Source: a bacterium ADurb.Bin236 (lineage in GTDB: Bacteria; UBP15; UBA6099). From it: 37,215 nt of DNA. The translations under genes and the position numbers were made by a program. Below, piece after piece: positions 26,266-34,803 of the stretch. The stretch is taken from the NCBI GenBank assembly GCA_002069885.1, contig MWCD01000038.1:1-37215 (forward strand). The letters run 5' to 3'. Position 1 is the first letter of the stretch. Every line of letters begins with the position of its first letter. The notes under the pieces were generated by a model, which searched no databases, was not told the origin of the DNA, and saw only the letters and a program-made list of their open reading frames with translations.

Positions 26266-29108
26266 TATTCCGCACCTCCCAAACGCGTGATAGCCTGGTC
26301 ATACCACATGAGAAGTTTTGGGTCTTCCTGAAGAACAGATTCTGGTATTTTACGAGCTACTTCGATTATCGTCCGGTATCCATCGTTCGATTTTTCCTGC
26401 CATGCTTTCTTAAACCCGGCCCGTACAGCCTCCAAGCGGAACACTTTCAAACGCTTTTGACTCGATTGTTTATATTCATCGAACTCTCGTAAAAGTGTAC
26501 GTTCCCGCAGTTTTTCGAGATCTCCAGATTTATTAGGATCGGGCACATAATAACGGTCTTTCGCTCGAGCAATGAGAACTGTTGATCGTGTGCTGAAACG
26601 ACCGTTTTCTTCGATTGCTCGACCAGACTCCAACTCGTCACGAATAATGATTCGTAGTTCTTCACTCTGTTTCATCCATGAGACCAATTGTGTCGGGATT
26701 GCCCCCTTGCCGTCGTATCGCAGAAAATTCTGTTCGAGCAATTCGTCAAGCTCAAGGAGTTTTTCTGTTTTCTGCCACCCCCCCATTTCCTGCATGAACT
26801 GAGGTTTCAACTCGCCCGCTGTCTGTGGCTTCCTTGTAAGCTGTTGTCGCAGCCATTGTATTGCTGTAGATTCATCACTTACAAAAAGTTGGAGTTGGAG
26901 CACATCCTTTACGGTCATTCGCTTTTTGTCGTATTCCGCCGCCTGCTCGGGCAAGAAATACATGCCGTCGCGCTCGGGGAACCGTTGCAGACCCGTGTAG
27001 AACTCTGCGGCAGACAGTGGGACTGTTACGCCGCGCTGGACGTGGAAGGCAACCATACGATCAAAGAGAAGATAATTCTGTCGTTCGGCAATGGTTTCCG
27101 CTTTATTCTCTCTTGGAACAAAGACAGGCAGTTGTTTCAGGTGCGTTCGAATAAAATCCCAAACACCTTCTTCTGTCCCAGCTTCAAGCTTGAAACGTTC
27201 TTCGAGGCCACCATTGGGTTTGTATGCCGAAATAATCAAATCCTGTTTGACGGCGCCGCCGCTGGTGACTTGCTTGAAAGTGCCTTGTTGTTTGTCAAGG
27301 GTTCTGACATCGGCAATGACGAACCCAGCATTTTGCAAAGCCACCTGAATGGCATTCCAGACACTGTTCTTGGAGTTGTGAAACTCAACTGTCATCCATC
27401 TGCCGGATTTAAGCACACGATAGTATTCTTTGAAACAAGCTGTCATCAGTGCTTGGTATTCTGGAAGCCCCTTATTTTGATGTTTCGATTCAATCGCCTC
27501 TTCATTGCGACTTGTTAAGACTTGTAACCACTCTTCCCACAGCACATTGAGTTCTGCATACGCCAAATTTCCTCCAAATGGGGGGTCAGTAAAGACATAG
27601 TCACAGCTCGCATCAGACATGCCTATGTGTGTTGTGGAATTACAACCTATTGTATTTCTTGTCCGAAGTTGTTTATAAGCGGCAACGAAACGCCGCATTT
27701 TGTTATAATATGCTACAAATATATTCGACTCCGATATCTGTGAGCCGACATACAGGGTGCCGCTAAGTGGATTGTAAGGAAAAGACACTCCTGGCCTATA
27801 ACGGTTCAATCGGGACATGTTAACAAGTTGGCTTGTGAAAAGCAGCATCATTTGTGGTGAGTGTTTGAATCTCTCCCTCAAAGCTGCCAGTATCCAGATG
27901 TTGCGTCGAGTGTAAAACTGATGCACATGAGTAATCCCAATGATGTCGTTTCGTCGAGTTTCGCCGCCTTCAAAGAGTCTGTTGGTTGGGAACCAGTAAG
28001 GGATATCGCTCTCTGAAATTTTCTCAATTACCGTCAAGTCTAACTTGTCTGGCTCTTTCTCGTAATTAACGCGGCCCACATGGTAACTTATTAATACTGG
28101 AATCTGTTTCGCCTGTTGTATGCTTATGTGTAACGCAGAGTCATAGAATGTTACGTAGGCTCTGTCCATGCGACGCTTTGTAAGCGATGCATTGCAATGC
28201 GTGCATGGGAACTCGTCGCTGACTTTGCCCGCCTCCTTGTCCACTGCGGCTTCCCAGAATACAACCTCACGTGTGCATTCCGGGCAAATGAAGACATCTG
28301 ACCATACCGTGTAATTGATACGCCCCTTAGCCTTGCCGTCAGTGTGAAGCGTCTCGTACATCCAGCCGCATTCCGCCTCGACCTCCTTCAGAATGCATTT
28401 GGCCTCGTGCTCGAAGGCCGCAACATCTACCGGCGTGTTGAAGTTGTAGGCGATGAAAGTGGCGGCTGGCGAAAGGTCATTTAGTATGGCATGGCGTGCG
28501 CCGAGTTTGGAAAAGGACTCCCAGACGGTCTTGCCGTTGTTATCCGTCTCCTGCTGAAAGATCGTGCCATCCTTATCAACATTGTATCCCATGGATTCGA
28601 CCGTCATCTTGTCGCCGCAGAGCTGCGCAGCAACTCCCGTCATGCCTGTCCCACAGAATCCATCAAACACGACATCGCCCGGCTCGGTGTAATGCAGGAT
28701 GTACCGCATAATCGCTTTATGAGGCACCTTTGTGTGGTAGGAATGAGCGTTATAGATCGGGTCGTTCTTTCCTTCGCTTACATCCGCTGCGAACGGTTCG
28801 CGCTTGTAAGCATCGTTCGGGTCATAAGGCTTGCCATAAAATCGAATAAAATCCTCGGTGAAAGGATTCGGGCAGGCAGTGTAGTACGGCGGGTCGGAGA
28901 GCGCCAGGATGTCCTCGTCCGAGCCGATGGGGAAGCCTTCGATTTTGCGGAATTCCGGGTCCTCAAGTTTTTCTTGCAAAATGCCAAGGAAATGCGCCCG
29001 TCTCGCGTCGTCGTCAGGGAATGTCAATCCTAAACAATCGACCGGTCCTTGTTGCTTGGATTCGGACTGCATATCCAAGGTTCCTTGTTCGTGATTATCA
29101 TTTGCCAT
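26265..29108 (-). CDS. pglXI: BREX type 3 DNA adenine methyltransferase
   Basis: The 947-aa methyltransferase has 'GDVVFDGFCGTGMTGVAAQ' as the SAM-binding motif (about 144-162) and a DPPF catalytic motif at 508-511 ('YVFTDPPFGGNLAYAEL'). A second 'SDPPYYTACPNPF' lies near the N-terminus (71-83), as in other DUF1156-type and PglX-type enzymes. Between the two main motifs is a zinc-ribbon-like insert, CPEC (275-278) and CTHC (302-305). The long C-terminal part probably recognises the target. In BREX, the methylation mark distinguishes self DNA. The start at 29108 is preferred over the TTG at 29210: AGGAG lies eight bases upstream, and the previous gene's stop is four bases before it. No frameshift is visible, so the gene does not appear phase-locked off. 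Confidence 0.88.
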   Translation of the reverse strand: MANDNHEQGTLDMQSESKQQGPVDCLGLTFPDDDARRAHFLGILQEKLEDPEFRKIEGFPIGSDEDILALSDPPYYTACPNPFTEDFIRFYGKPYDPNDAYKREPFAADVSEGKNDPIYNAHSYHTKVPHKAIMRYILHYTEPGDVVFDGFCGTGMTGVAAQLCGDKMTVESMGYNVDKDGTIFQQETDNNGKTVWESFSKLGARHAILNDLSPAATFIAYNFNTPVDVAAFEHEAKCILKEVEAECGWMYETLHTDGKAKGRINYTVWSDVFICPECTREVVFWEAAVDKEAGKVSDEFPCTHCNASLTKRRMDRAYVTFYDSALHISIQQAKQIPVLISYHVGRVNYEKEPDKLDLTVIEKISESDIPYWFPTNRLFEGGETRRNDIIGITHVHQFYTRRNIWILAALRERFKHSPQMMLLFTSQLVNMSRLNRYRPGVSFPYNPLSGTLYVGSQISESNIFVAYYNKMRRFVAAYKQLRTRNTIGCNSTTHIGMSDASCDYVFTDPPFGGNLAYAELNVLWEEWLQVLTSRNEEAIESKHQNKGLPEYQALMTACFKEYYRVLKSGRWMTVEFHNSKNSVWNAIQVALQNAGFVIADVRTLDKQQGTFKQVTSGGAVKQDLIISAYKPNGGLEERFKLEAGTEEGVWDFIRTHLKQLPVFVPRENKAETIAERQNYLLFDRMVAFHVQRGVTVPLSAAEFYTGLQRFPERDGMYFLPEQAAEYDKKRMTVKDVLQLQLFVSDESTAIQWLRQQLTRKPQTAGELKPQFMQEMGGWQKTEKLLELDELLEQNFLRYDGKGAIPTQLVSWMKQSEELRIIIRDELESGRAIEENGRFSTRSTVLIARAKDRYYVPDPNKSGDLEKLRERTLLREFDEYKQSSQKRLKVFRLEAVRAGFKKAWQEKSNDGYRTIIEVARKIPESVLQEDPKLLMWYDQAITRLGGAE

Positions 29109-29112
29109 CAGA

Positions 29113-29679
29113 CTACTCCTGTTCGAGTTGTTCTCCACGTTCAATCTGTTTAATATAGCACTCCAAGTTGCTGGACACCTTCTCGAAAACTTGGGGCAGG
29201 TAACAAGCAAGTTCCCGAAATGTCACTACATCTGAAGCTGGACCACCATGGTAGTATCTTAGATGCTGTAGAATGTCGTTTCGCTCTTCCATCTCAAGCT
29301 CACGCATTGGATCACGTTCGCGGTAGTCATTCATATTCGATAGATGGATGAAAGCACAACCAAATCGATAAACAGATTGTGTCCATCCGTGGAGTTGTCC
29401 CGCAAGCTGGACCATTTCACGGTCTGTGATTCGACCCTTGTGGTGCATCTTCCAGACCCGACCGTTGACGGCGTCTTGGATCAGGGAATCTCGATGTGCG
29501 GAATCATTGAGCGAGAGAAGGAAGATGACTCGGATCATAGAGTCCAGTTCTTGCCGCAGTATGCCGACTATTTGACCATAAAGTTCTGCTCCATGCAAAA
29601 GTGCCAGCGCATCCCGATTCTCGCGAGAGCGCTCTCGGACTTGGCGGCAGAATGTATGCACAACTTCACGTTCATCCAT
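29113..29679 (-). CDS. HEPN-like 188-aa protein between brxC and pglXI
   Basis: I do not recognise a named family. The protein is entirely helical, and 'GAELYGQIVGILRQELDSMI' followed by 'YRFGCAFIHLSN' reads as a HEPN-type four-helix bundle. R105-x6-H112 fits the upper limit of the Rx4-6H motif; the residue after the Arg is Phe rather than the more usual polar residue, so catalysis is doubtful. The gene starts six bases after the brxC stop (GGAG upstream) and ends four bases before pglXI. The two junctions carry the same GGAGTAGTCT word, in which the stop codon and the next gene's ribosome-binding site overlap. It could be an RNase, an inactive regulator of the 498-aa HEPN protein, or a structural BREX subunit. 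It is not among the six standard type 3 genes. Confidence 0.6.
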   Translation of the reverse strand: MDEREVVHTFCRQVRERSRENRDALALLHGAELYGQIVGILRQELDSMIRVIFLLSLNDSAHRDSLIQDAVNGRVWKMHHKGRITDREMVQLAGQLHGWTQSVYRFGCAFIHLSNMNDYRERDPMRELEMEERNDILQHLRYYHGGPASDVVTFRELACYLPQVFEKVSSNLECYIKQIERGEQLEQE

Positions 29680-29685
29680 AAGAGA

Positions 29686-32600
29686 CTACTCCAACACAAT
29701 TCGAACTTTTCCGGGTTCTTTACCCTTGATTAACTGATCCAAATATTCATCGAACCTCTTCTTCATTTCCACCGGGGTGGCCGGTGAGCCGCCCGCGAGC
29801 AGCGCAGAGCGCATTTCATCCACCTTTAGCGTGACTTTCGTGAGTCCTGACAATACCTCTTGCAGCGCATGGATAAATTCCTGATCGAGATCGTCCGGCA
29901 AGGCTTTCTTTGTTATGAAGCCATCCACGAGCTTGCGAGACGCAGATTTTAGGAGTGCCAGATTGGCTTTGGTTGTCGGGTCATCAAGATTGGTGAGCAG
30001 AGACTTGGTCCAGTTCTCCATCAGATTATCAAGTTCTGCATCCTGTGCATCGAGAAGCATGCTTGCCGGTGCCGTTGTTGGTTCCGCTGCGGGTTTGTAG
30101 CCACAATGCGGACACACGGGAAACGCATCGAGTTCCTGCTCCGTCAGCGCGAAACAACTTCTCAGTCCCGCAAGACGATTCTGAAACTCAGCCAGATGCT
30201 GACGAGGCATGAGATCGATTGTGGAGAGCTTCTGGAGCCGCTTGAGACGGTCATCATTCATGATCTGGGTTTTGCGTTTGTCTTCGTTAACACCCAGACG
30301 TGATTTTGTATGCATTACAAGATATGTCTGGATGTAATCTTTCTTCAATTCAGTGAGGCTACGTTGCGCCTTTTGGCGGAATGCGGGAGCACTACGTTTC
30401 TTTGCATCTCCGATTTGTTCAAGAACTTCCGTTCGTGCTTTCCTCATTTTTTCGATCCATTCGTGCTCGGAGGGGAATACCGCCTCGGCTGTTGAAAGAT
30501 AAGAGGCTGTTGAACCGAGGTCGGCTACAAATTCTTGTAATGCTTCAATTTCTTCGATTGCTTTCAACCCATCGCTATGGCTACTTATCTCTTTCACTTC
30601 GTAACGAAAGTTTTTTAACTTGCCGGGGGAATTAAAGGGCTGAAGTGATTCGAGAAATGTCTTCGTAGCATCAAGACGCGTGCGGAGATTCTGGACATCG
30701 TCCTCGGTAAGCAAGGTTTTACCCCAGAAAATAATACCAGTTTGCAGATATTGCTGAACGAACACAAGCTTTTGAACCATTCCTGCTATTTTATTTAGCA
30801 ATTCCTGAACCGGTTCCTCTTTGCTTTGGGTAACTAGTTGTGCCATGCCAGGAGTGAGTCCCAGCAACTCGTATAGCGCCTTTAAAGCGGGAAGGTTCCA
30901 ATCCTTCGGTCTTTCAATATGCTTGAATTGGGTAAGTTCTTCGATTCCTGTTGTAGCAAGTTGTTGAAGACCGGTCGCATCAAATTTGTTGCCCGGAATT
31001 GCCAGTACGACTTCACCAGCGTATATGAGCGCGGATAGAACTACAATCGCCCAATCAGGCTCAAGCCGCAGCTTCTGAGGCAAAAGGAATTCGACGCCGA
31101 GAACTTCCTGAATCAGTTCAGATCGGTTAACGACTTGTCCGTGGCCTTTCTTCTTTGCGATTTCGAGAATGACCTTGGCGTACTTTGACCGGTATGGATC
31201 AATTCTATCTCCATCTAATAGTTCCAGAGCATCCAAAACCGCCGTGGCTTGTTTCGTTCGATTTTGCCCGGCAATTGCTCTTAATGCATCTTGTGCCGCT
31301 TGGCTCCGATTGGCTCCGGTGATAAGTATCGAGAAGAAAGGGTATTCCGGCGCCTGATCTTGGAAGTGTGTGCTCAGGCAAATACCCGCTATGGTATTTA
31401 CAAGATCACGGAAGTTGATGCGCTCATGGGATGCAATGCCGGATAACTCCCGGATAGATTTTCCCTTTGCCCATTCCGTGAGAGACTTCGTTCGCCCTTG
31501 ATAAGTTACATCAAAAGCCGTGGCCATGTTTTTCTGAAGCCATTGCACTAAATCCCGCAGGAAGCCCGATGCTTTAGATTCGTAGGTGGACTTTGCGTGA
31601 CCGGAGGAAGTGGACGCCATGTCGAGCGCCGCTGCATAATTGCGAAGAGATGTGCGGAAAGCGTCATCTGGGTTCTTAAGAAGAACAATCACATCTCTTG
31701 CGTCCATTTCATACTTTTCTGTCGGCGGTTCCAATGGCTGGATGAAGTAAATATAAAAATCGCGTGGGGGTATCGCAGTGGACCGCTCATTCGGCGCACC
31801 AAAGAAAAGGTACCCTTTGCGGGCGGCTTTTCGTTCGATCCATTCGATCTCGTGCTGCCAGATTTTGTAGCCGGTAACGTAGGTCTGGTCTGTGCATTCC
31901 ATGACCCGTTTTAATGCTTCGTAGTAATATCGGTCGAGTTGAGATGAATCAAGGCACTCTGCTTTTTTTTCAATCAAAGCGTCAAAATCATCGGTCTTCT
32001 TGAGGTCGAGATAATATTGCCGGTTGTCCGTGTTTGACGAAATGAACTGCCCGCTCACCGTTCTGTGGATTTCCTTTAGAACTGTTTCCACTTGTGTGAG
32101 CAAATCATCAGCAGGAACTCCGCCTAAGTCTTCAATGCCGTCTTGGTAAAGACATAGTCCATCACGTAATTCTTCTGGTGTAGCGCCAATGGATGAATAA
32201 ATATCACCAGTGGTAAGTCTGTGAATCGAGAGAGCATGGATAATCTGAACAGCCATGTCTTTGTATGCAGGACGTGTAAATGCTTGCTTGATGCGTGATT
32301 CAAGAACTTGGCTGCAGTCAATAACCGCTCTGATGTCCGGCACAGCGCGAAATGACGGATTCTCGCGAAGTGAAGACCAGTAGCTGTCGTATGCGATTAC
32401 TCCAGGTCGATCCTGCGGAATCTCCTTGTCGAGAACTTTTTTCATTGCGACCGAGAGTGTCCTTAGAACTTCACGTTTTTCCACTGCTGAAACTCGTTCA
32501 AAAGTGTCGATGTAGTCAGGATGCACAGGAAAAAGCCGGACGAACTCGTCCATTTTTTCATTCATGTTTCCATAGAACTTTGCAAAAGGAGTTAAATATT

Positions 32601-33414
32601 CGCGGATTTTGACCTGCTGTTCTCCTGTTTTCTTCAAGAGTCTTTCGGCCACCACAAACTTGACGTCTTTGCGAGCGATCAAAACCTGTTCGAAGCGATC
32701 TTTCACTCGACGGATACTATCTGATACGAAGGAGAACCGAGGACTATCGAAAATTGCCTCTTGAACACCCGCTACGAACCGGAAATGCAAGTCTTTACAG
32801 ACTTCACCAATCTCGCGGAGAAAATTCAGATCAAGGATAAGTTCCAAGTCTTTCCGTGTTCGTAAGTAGTCGAGCAACTCGTCCACAACCAGAAGCAGAC
32901 CATGATGCGGATATTTCTGGTGAAATGCGGTCATCATGTCTTCGAATGCCCGTTTGCTATTAGGCACTTTGTCCGCGGGCGGAAAGGAGTATGACACACC
33001 CATTGAAGAAAGATGTTCTTCAAGTTCGGCCACAAGGATGTCGCGCAAAGACATCATGGTGGCGCCGATTTCAGTTCGTATTACCTTGAACCGTCCAGCA
33101 ATTTTCACGGCTGCATCAGCCACATCGCGGTTGTTGAGCTGCGTGGCGAGTTCATCATTCTCCGCGAGTATGGATATTACCGACATGAGGTGAGATTTAC
33201 CTGTTCCGTAATTGCCAACGACGAGCAGCCCTTTGTTGTCGGCTGGCTGCTCAAATTGAAGCTGGGGAATAACGAGTCCGGTAAGCTTTTCCGCCATCTC
33301 GTTCGATATCACATAAGTGCTGATTAGCTGGCGGGCAGCGGTCATTTCGTCGGCATCTCGAAGCTGAACAACGGATTCGATTGGTTCGAATTTGATAAGG
33401 TCTCCGTATTTCAT
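29686..33414 (-). CDS. brxC: BREX ATPase BrxC (PglY-like, DUF6079-type)
   Basis: The 1,242-aa P-loop ATPase has Walker A GNYGTGKS at 67-74 and Walker B '[12 protein letters not shown]' at about 173-184. Long helical and coiled-coil-rich regions follow, with a single CPHC pair near residue 1,100 that may be half of a zinc knuckle. BrxC is the large ATPase common to all BREX types; size, motif positions and placement between brxF and pglXI all fit type 3. It probably oligomerises and assembles the other components on DNA. GGGAGA precedes the ATG. A 33-bp gap separates it from brxF. All nucleotide-binding residues are intact. Confidence 0.9.
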   Translation of the reverse strand: MKYGDLIKFEPIESVVQLRDADEMTAARQLISTYVISNEMAEKLTGLVIPQLQFEQPADNKGLLVVGNYGTGKSHLMSVISILAENDELATQLNNRDVADAAVKIAGRFKVIRTEIGATMMSLRDILVAELEEHLSSMGVSYSFPPADKVPNSKRAFEDMMTAFHQKYPHHGLLLVVDELLDYLRTRKDLELILDLNFLREIGEVCKDLHFRFVAGVQEAIFDSPRFSFVSDSIRRVKDRFEQVLIARKDVKFVVAERLLKKTGEQQVKIREYLTPFAKFYGNMNEKMDEFVRLFPVHPDYIDTFERVSAVEKREVLRTLSVAMKKVLDKEIPQDRPGVIAYDSYWSSLRENPSFRAVPDIRAVIDCSQVLESRIKQAFTRPAYKDMAVQIIHALSIHRLTTGDIYSSIGATPEELRDGLCLYQDGIEDLGGVPADDLLTQVETVLKEIHRTVSGQFISSNTDNRQYYLDLKKTDDFDALIEKKAECLDSSQLDRYYYEALKRVMECTDQTYVTGYKIWQHEIEWIERKAARKGYLFFGAPNERSTAIPPRDFYIYFIQPLEPPTEKYEMDARDVIVLLKNPDDAFRTSLRNYAAALDMASTSSGHAKSTYESKASGFLRDLVQWLQKNMATAFDVTYQGRTKSLTEWAKGKSIRELSGIASHERINFRDLVNTIAGICLSTHFQDQAPEYPFFSILITGANRSQAAQDALRAIAGQNRTKQATAVLDALELLDGDRIDPYRSKYAKVILEIAKKKGHGQVVNRSELIQEVLGVEFLLPQKLRLEPDWAIVVLSALIYAGEVVLAIPGNKFDATGLQQLATTGIEELTQFKHIERPKDWNLPALKALYELLGLTPGMAQLVTQSKEEPVQELLNKIAGMVQKLVFVQQYLQTGIIFWGKTLLTEDDVQNLRTRLDATKTFLESLQPFNSPGKLKNFRYEVKEISSHSDGLKAIEEIEALQEFVADLGSTASYLSTAEAVFPSEHEWIEKMRKARTEVLEQIGDAKKRSAPAFRQKAQRSLTELKKDYIQTYLVMHTKSRLGVNEDKRKTQIMNDDRLKRLQKLSTIDLMPRQHLAEFQNRLAGLRSCFALTEQELDAFPVCPHCGYKPAAEPTTAPASMLLDAQDAELDNLMENWTKSLLTNLDDPTTKANLALLKSASRKLVDGFITKKALPDDLDQEFIHALQEVLSGLTKVTLKVDEMRSALLAGGSPATPVEMKKRFDEYLDQLIKGKEPGKVRIVLE

Positions 33415-33447
33415 GTCAATTTCTCCCTGTTGGTCATGTTAAGTATC

Positions 33448-33924
33448 TTATTCAATTACATCCGATCCCGCCACCAGAAAGTCCTGTATTGCATAACGCT
33501 TGAATTCAGAGTGTCCGGGTTCTGCGTAAATGATGTGTTCTCCTTCATTCAAGCCATTCCAAGTCACAACGACTGTTTTGTTTCTTGAAAGACCTTGCAG
33601 AAGCCGTAGCGGGTCCTGTTTGAGTGATACATCAAACAGAATTTCAATGTTGTCCAGAAGGATTGTGTCGCCCTTCGATGAATTCACGATATCAGATAAA
33701 ATTCGAGGGAGTTGAAGAGCGCGTTGTCGTTCGGTCAAATCGAGCATTCTCTTTGAAAGCTCAAGATTGACATTGACCATCGGTGCGCCAGTTCGTTTTT
33801 GTGCATCTTGGATGGCGCTGGTTTTCCCTGATCCTGCCGGGCCAACTACTACCAAAAGGCGGTTGTACAGCCCGGTTGTTTGGTCGATTTTTCTCACAAT
33901 TTGATCTGCAAGCGGCTCTGCCAT
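33448..33924 (-). CDS. brxF: BREX P-loop protein BrxF
   Basis: The 158-aa ATPase has Walker A GPAGSGKT at 28-35 and Walker B-like 'DTILLDNIEILF' at about 86-97. It is a single small P-loop domain, which is what BrxF is in type 3 BREX, and it sits directly ahead of brxC as expected. Its ATG overlaps the stop codon of the HTH gene (TAATG), and AGGAGA lies upstream, so translation is coupled to the regulator. BrxF probably works with BrxC as a regulatory or DNA-dependent ATPase; its exact role is not known. Confidence 0.85.
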   Translation of the reverse strand: MAEPLADQIVRKIDQTTGLYNRLLVVVGPAGSGKTSAIQDAQKRTGAPMVNVNLELSKRMLDLTERQRALQLPRILSDIVNSSKGDTILLDNIEILFDVSLKQDPLRLLQGLSRNKTVVVTWNGLNEGEHIIYAEPGHSEFKRYAIQDFLVAGSDVIE

Positions 33925-34130
33925 TAATGACTTTCTCCTGTGACAGGTTTTTCTTCCCGTGTTTCTTCAAGCCATCGGTCAATCGCAAATTTCCGAAAAC
34001 GCCAGTGACGACCTATTTTTTGAGAAGGAATTTTGCCTTCACGAACGATTTTGTAGATCGTTGACTTCGGGATCTTCAGGTATGTGGCTAACTCATCGAT
34101 GTTGAAGACCTTGTCTGTTGCCTCTTCCAT
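33924..34130 (-). CDS. Excisionase/MerR-type small HTH protein leading the BREX operon
   Basis: The 68-aa protein is a typical excisionase-family DNA-binding domain: 'FNIDELATYLKIPKSTIYKI' then 'VREGKIPSQKIGRHWRFRK' and 'IDRWLEE', i.e. helix-turn-helix, wing and closing helix. The longer frame begins at a TTG (34172) lying inside the putative promoter. ATG 34130, with GAGGGG upstream, is the better start. It overlaps brxF by one base (TAATG). It could repress or activate the BREX operon, or act as a recombination directionality factor for the serine recombinase next door. The sequence does not decide between these roles. Confidence 0.8.
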   Translation of the reverse strand: MEEATDKVFNIDELATYLKIPKSTIYKIVREGKIPSQKIGRHWRFRKFAIDRWLEETREEKPVTGESH

Positions 34131-34149
34131 TGGAAACCCCTCTCGCTCG

Positions 34150-34185
34150 ATTATACACGAACCATGTGACAAAACCGAATGACAA
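34150..34185 (-). promoter_or_regulatory. Promoter and repeated TTGTCA boxes before the BREX operon
   Basis: On the minus strand a perfect TATAAT (34155-34150) lies 20 bp before ATG 34130. The word TTGTCA occurs twice upstream (34185-34180 and 34172-34167), 13 bp apart, about one helical turn. Neither copy is at the ideal 17-bp spacing, so they may be regulator-binding sites and not -35 boxes. The leader would be very short. Confidence 0.5.
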
Positions 34186-34266
34186 GTTCATAAATTACAG
34201 TTAATGGCAGTTGCTGTCAATCGTTTCTGGGAGACTTGGGTGGATGGTTGCTCTGAAGACTCAAGA

Positions 34267-34803
34267 TTACGAACTGATTTTTTGAGTGAGCATTTTCCAT
34301 TCTTTAAGCTGCAAGTCCCAGCGGGGGGTTAGGGCGATGGAGCGGAGGGTGTGTTCGGAGATGGGGTCGGAGCCGCGGGCGATTTTGGGCAGGAAGAGGA
34401 TGTCTTCTTGGATTCGGGGTGCGAGGAGATTGAGGTTCATTATCTGTGTGATGCGGGCGCGGGTGAGGCCGGACAGGGCGGCGATGTGGGCGTAGTCGCG
34501 CACCGCGCCGTCGTCGAGCAGTTTTTGAAGGTGTATGGCGAGCGCCATGAACCTGGTTATGCGCGGCGTGCGCAACGCCACAGGCGAGGGCAGAGCGGGC
34601 GCAGCCTGACCCTCTCGCAACTCGCTATTCCGTCCTTTTCTGCCGACATGCACTTTGAACACGACCGTCATGTCCCGCGCTCCCTCGCTTTCCACCGGCG
34701 CTGCGCTATCCAGCATGTCCGTCATATCCCGCGTTCCTGTGACCGCATCCGCTACCGCACCTGCGTTTCCCGTCGCATCAATCGCCGTCATTTGCTCTGT
34801 CAT
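34267..34803 (-). CDS. ParB/KorB-like HTH protein downstream of the recombinase
   Basis: The 178-aa protein has a variable N-terminus and a helix-turn-helix at about residues 100-140: 'YAHIAALSGLTRARITQIMN' then 'LNLLAPRIQEDILFLP', the pattern of ParB-type HTH domains. The rest, 'TLRSIALTPRWDLQLKEWKM', is helical. It overlaps the recombinase stop as ATGA, so it is co-translated. Proteins of this kind often follow serine recombinases with a DUF2924 gene in environmental genomes, and I infer a DNA-binding accessory of integration or excision. No terminator is seen between it and the BREX operon 136 bp further on. Confidence 0.65.
   Translation of the reverse strand: MTEQMTAIDATGNAGAVADAVTGTRDMTDMLDSAAPVESEGARDMTVVFKVHVGRKGRNSELREGQAAPALPSPVALRTPRITRFMALAIHLQKLLDDGAVRDYAHIAALSGLTRARITQIMNLNLLAPRIQEDILFLPKIARGSDPISEHTLRSIALTPRWDLQLKEWKMLTQKISS

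Larger units (their letters stand above)
16198..34130 (-). other. BREX type 3 locus with embedded extra genes
   Basis: Reading along the minus strand, the order is HTH, brxF, brxC, HEPN-like, pglXI, HEPN, ATPase, 348-aa protein, brxHII, pglZ, brxA. The six named genes and their order match published type 3 BREX. The remaining genes are extra. Junctions are overlaps (TAATG at 33924, 26265 and 22839; ATGAATAG at 18953; ATGA at 16959) or short gaps: 4, 6 and 6 bp, then 33 and 34 bp. The whole locus therefore reads as one operon from the promoter near 34150. Confidence 0.85.

Noticed and set aside
26688-27518. 276-aa + strand ORF
   Set aside because: It is antisense to pglXI, whose frame carries clear methyltransferase motifs.
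29109-29210. TTG start at 29210 for pglXI
   Set aside because: It would overlap the 188-aa gene by about 100 bp with no ribosome-binding site, while ATG 29108 follows AGGAG.
16198-34130. DISARM or Dnd-type system
   Set aside because: PglZ, BrxF and BrxC with a PglX-type methyltransferase and SNF2 helicase in type 3 order identify BREX; no phospholipase-D-like DISARM gene or Dnd sulfurtransferase is present.
34131-34172. TTG start at 34172 for the HTH gene
   Set aside because: It would place the start inside the TATAAT/TTGTCA region; ATG 34130 has a good ribosome-binding site.
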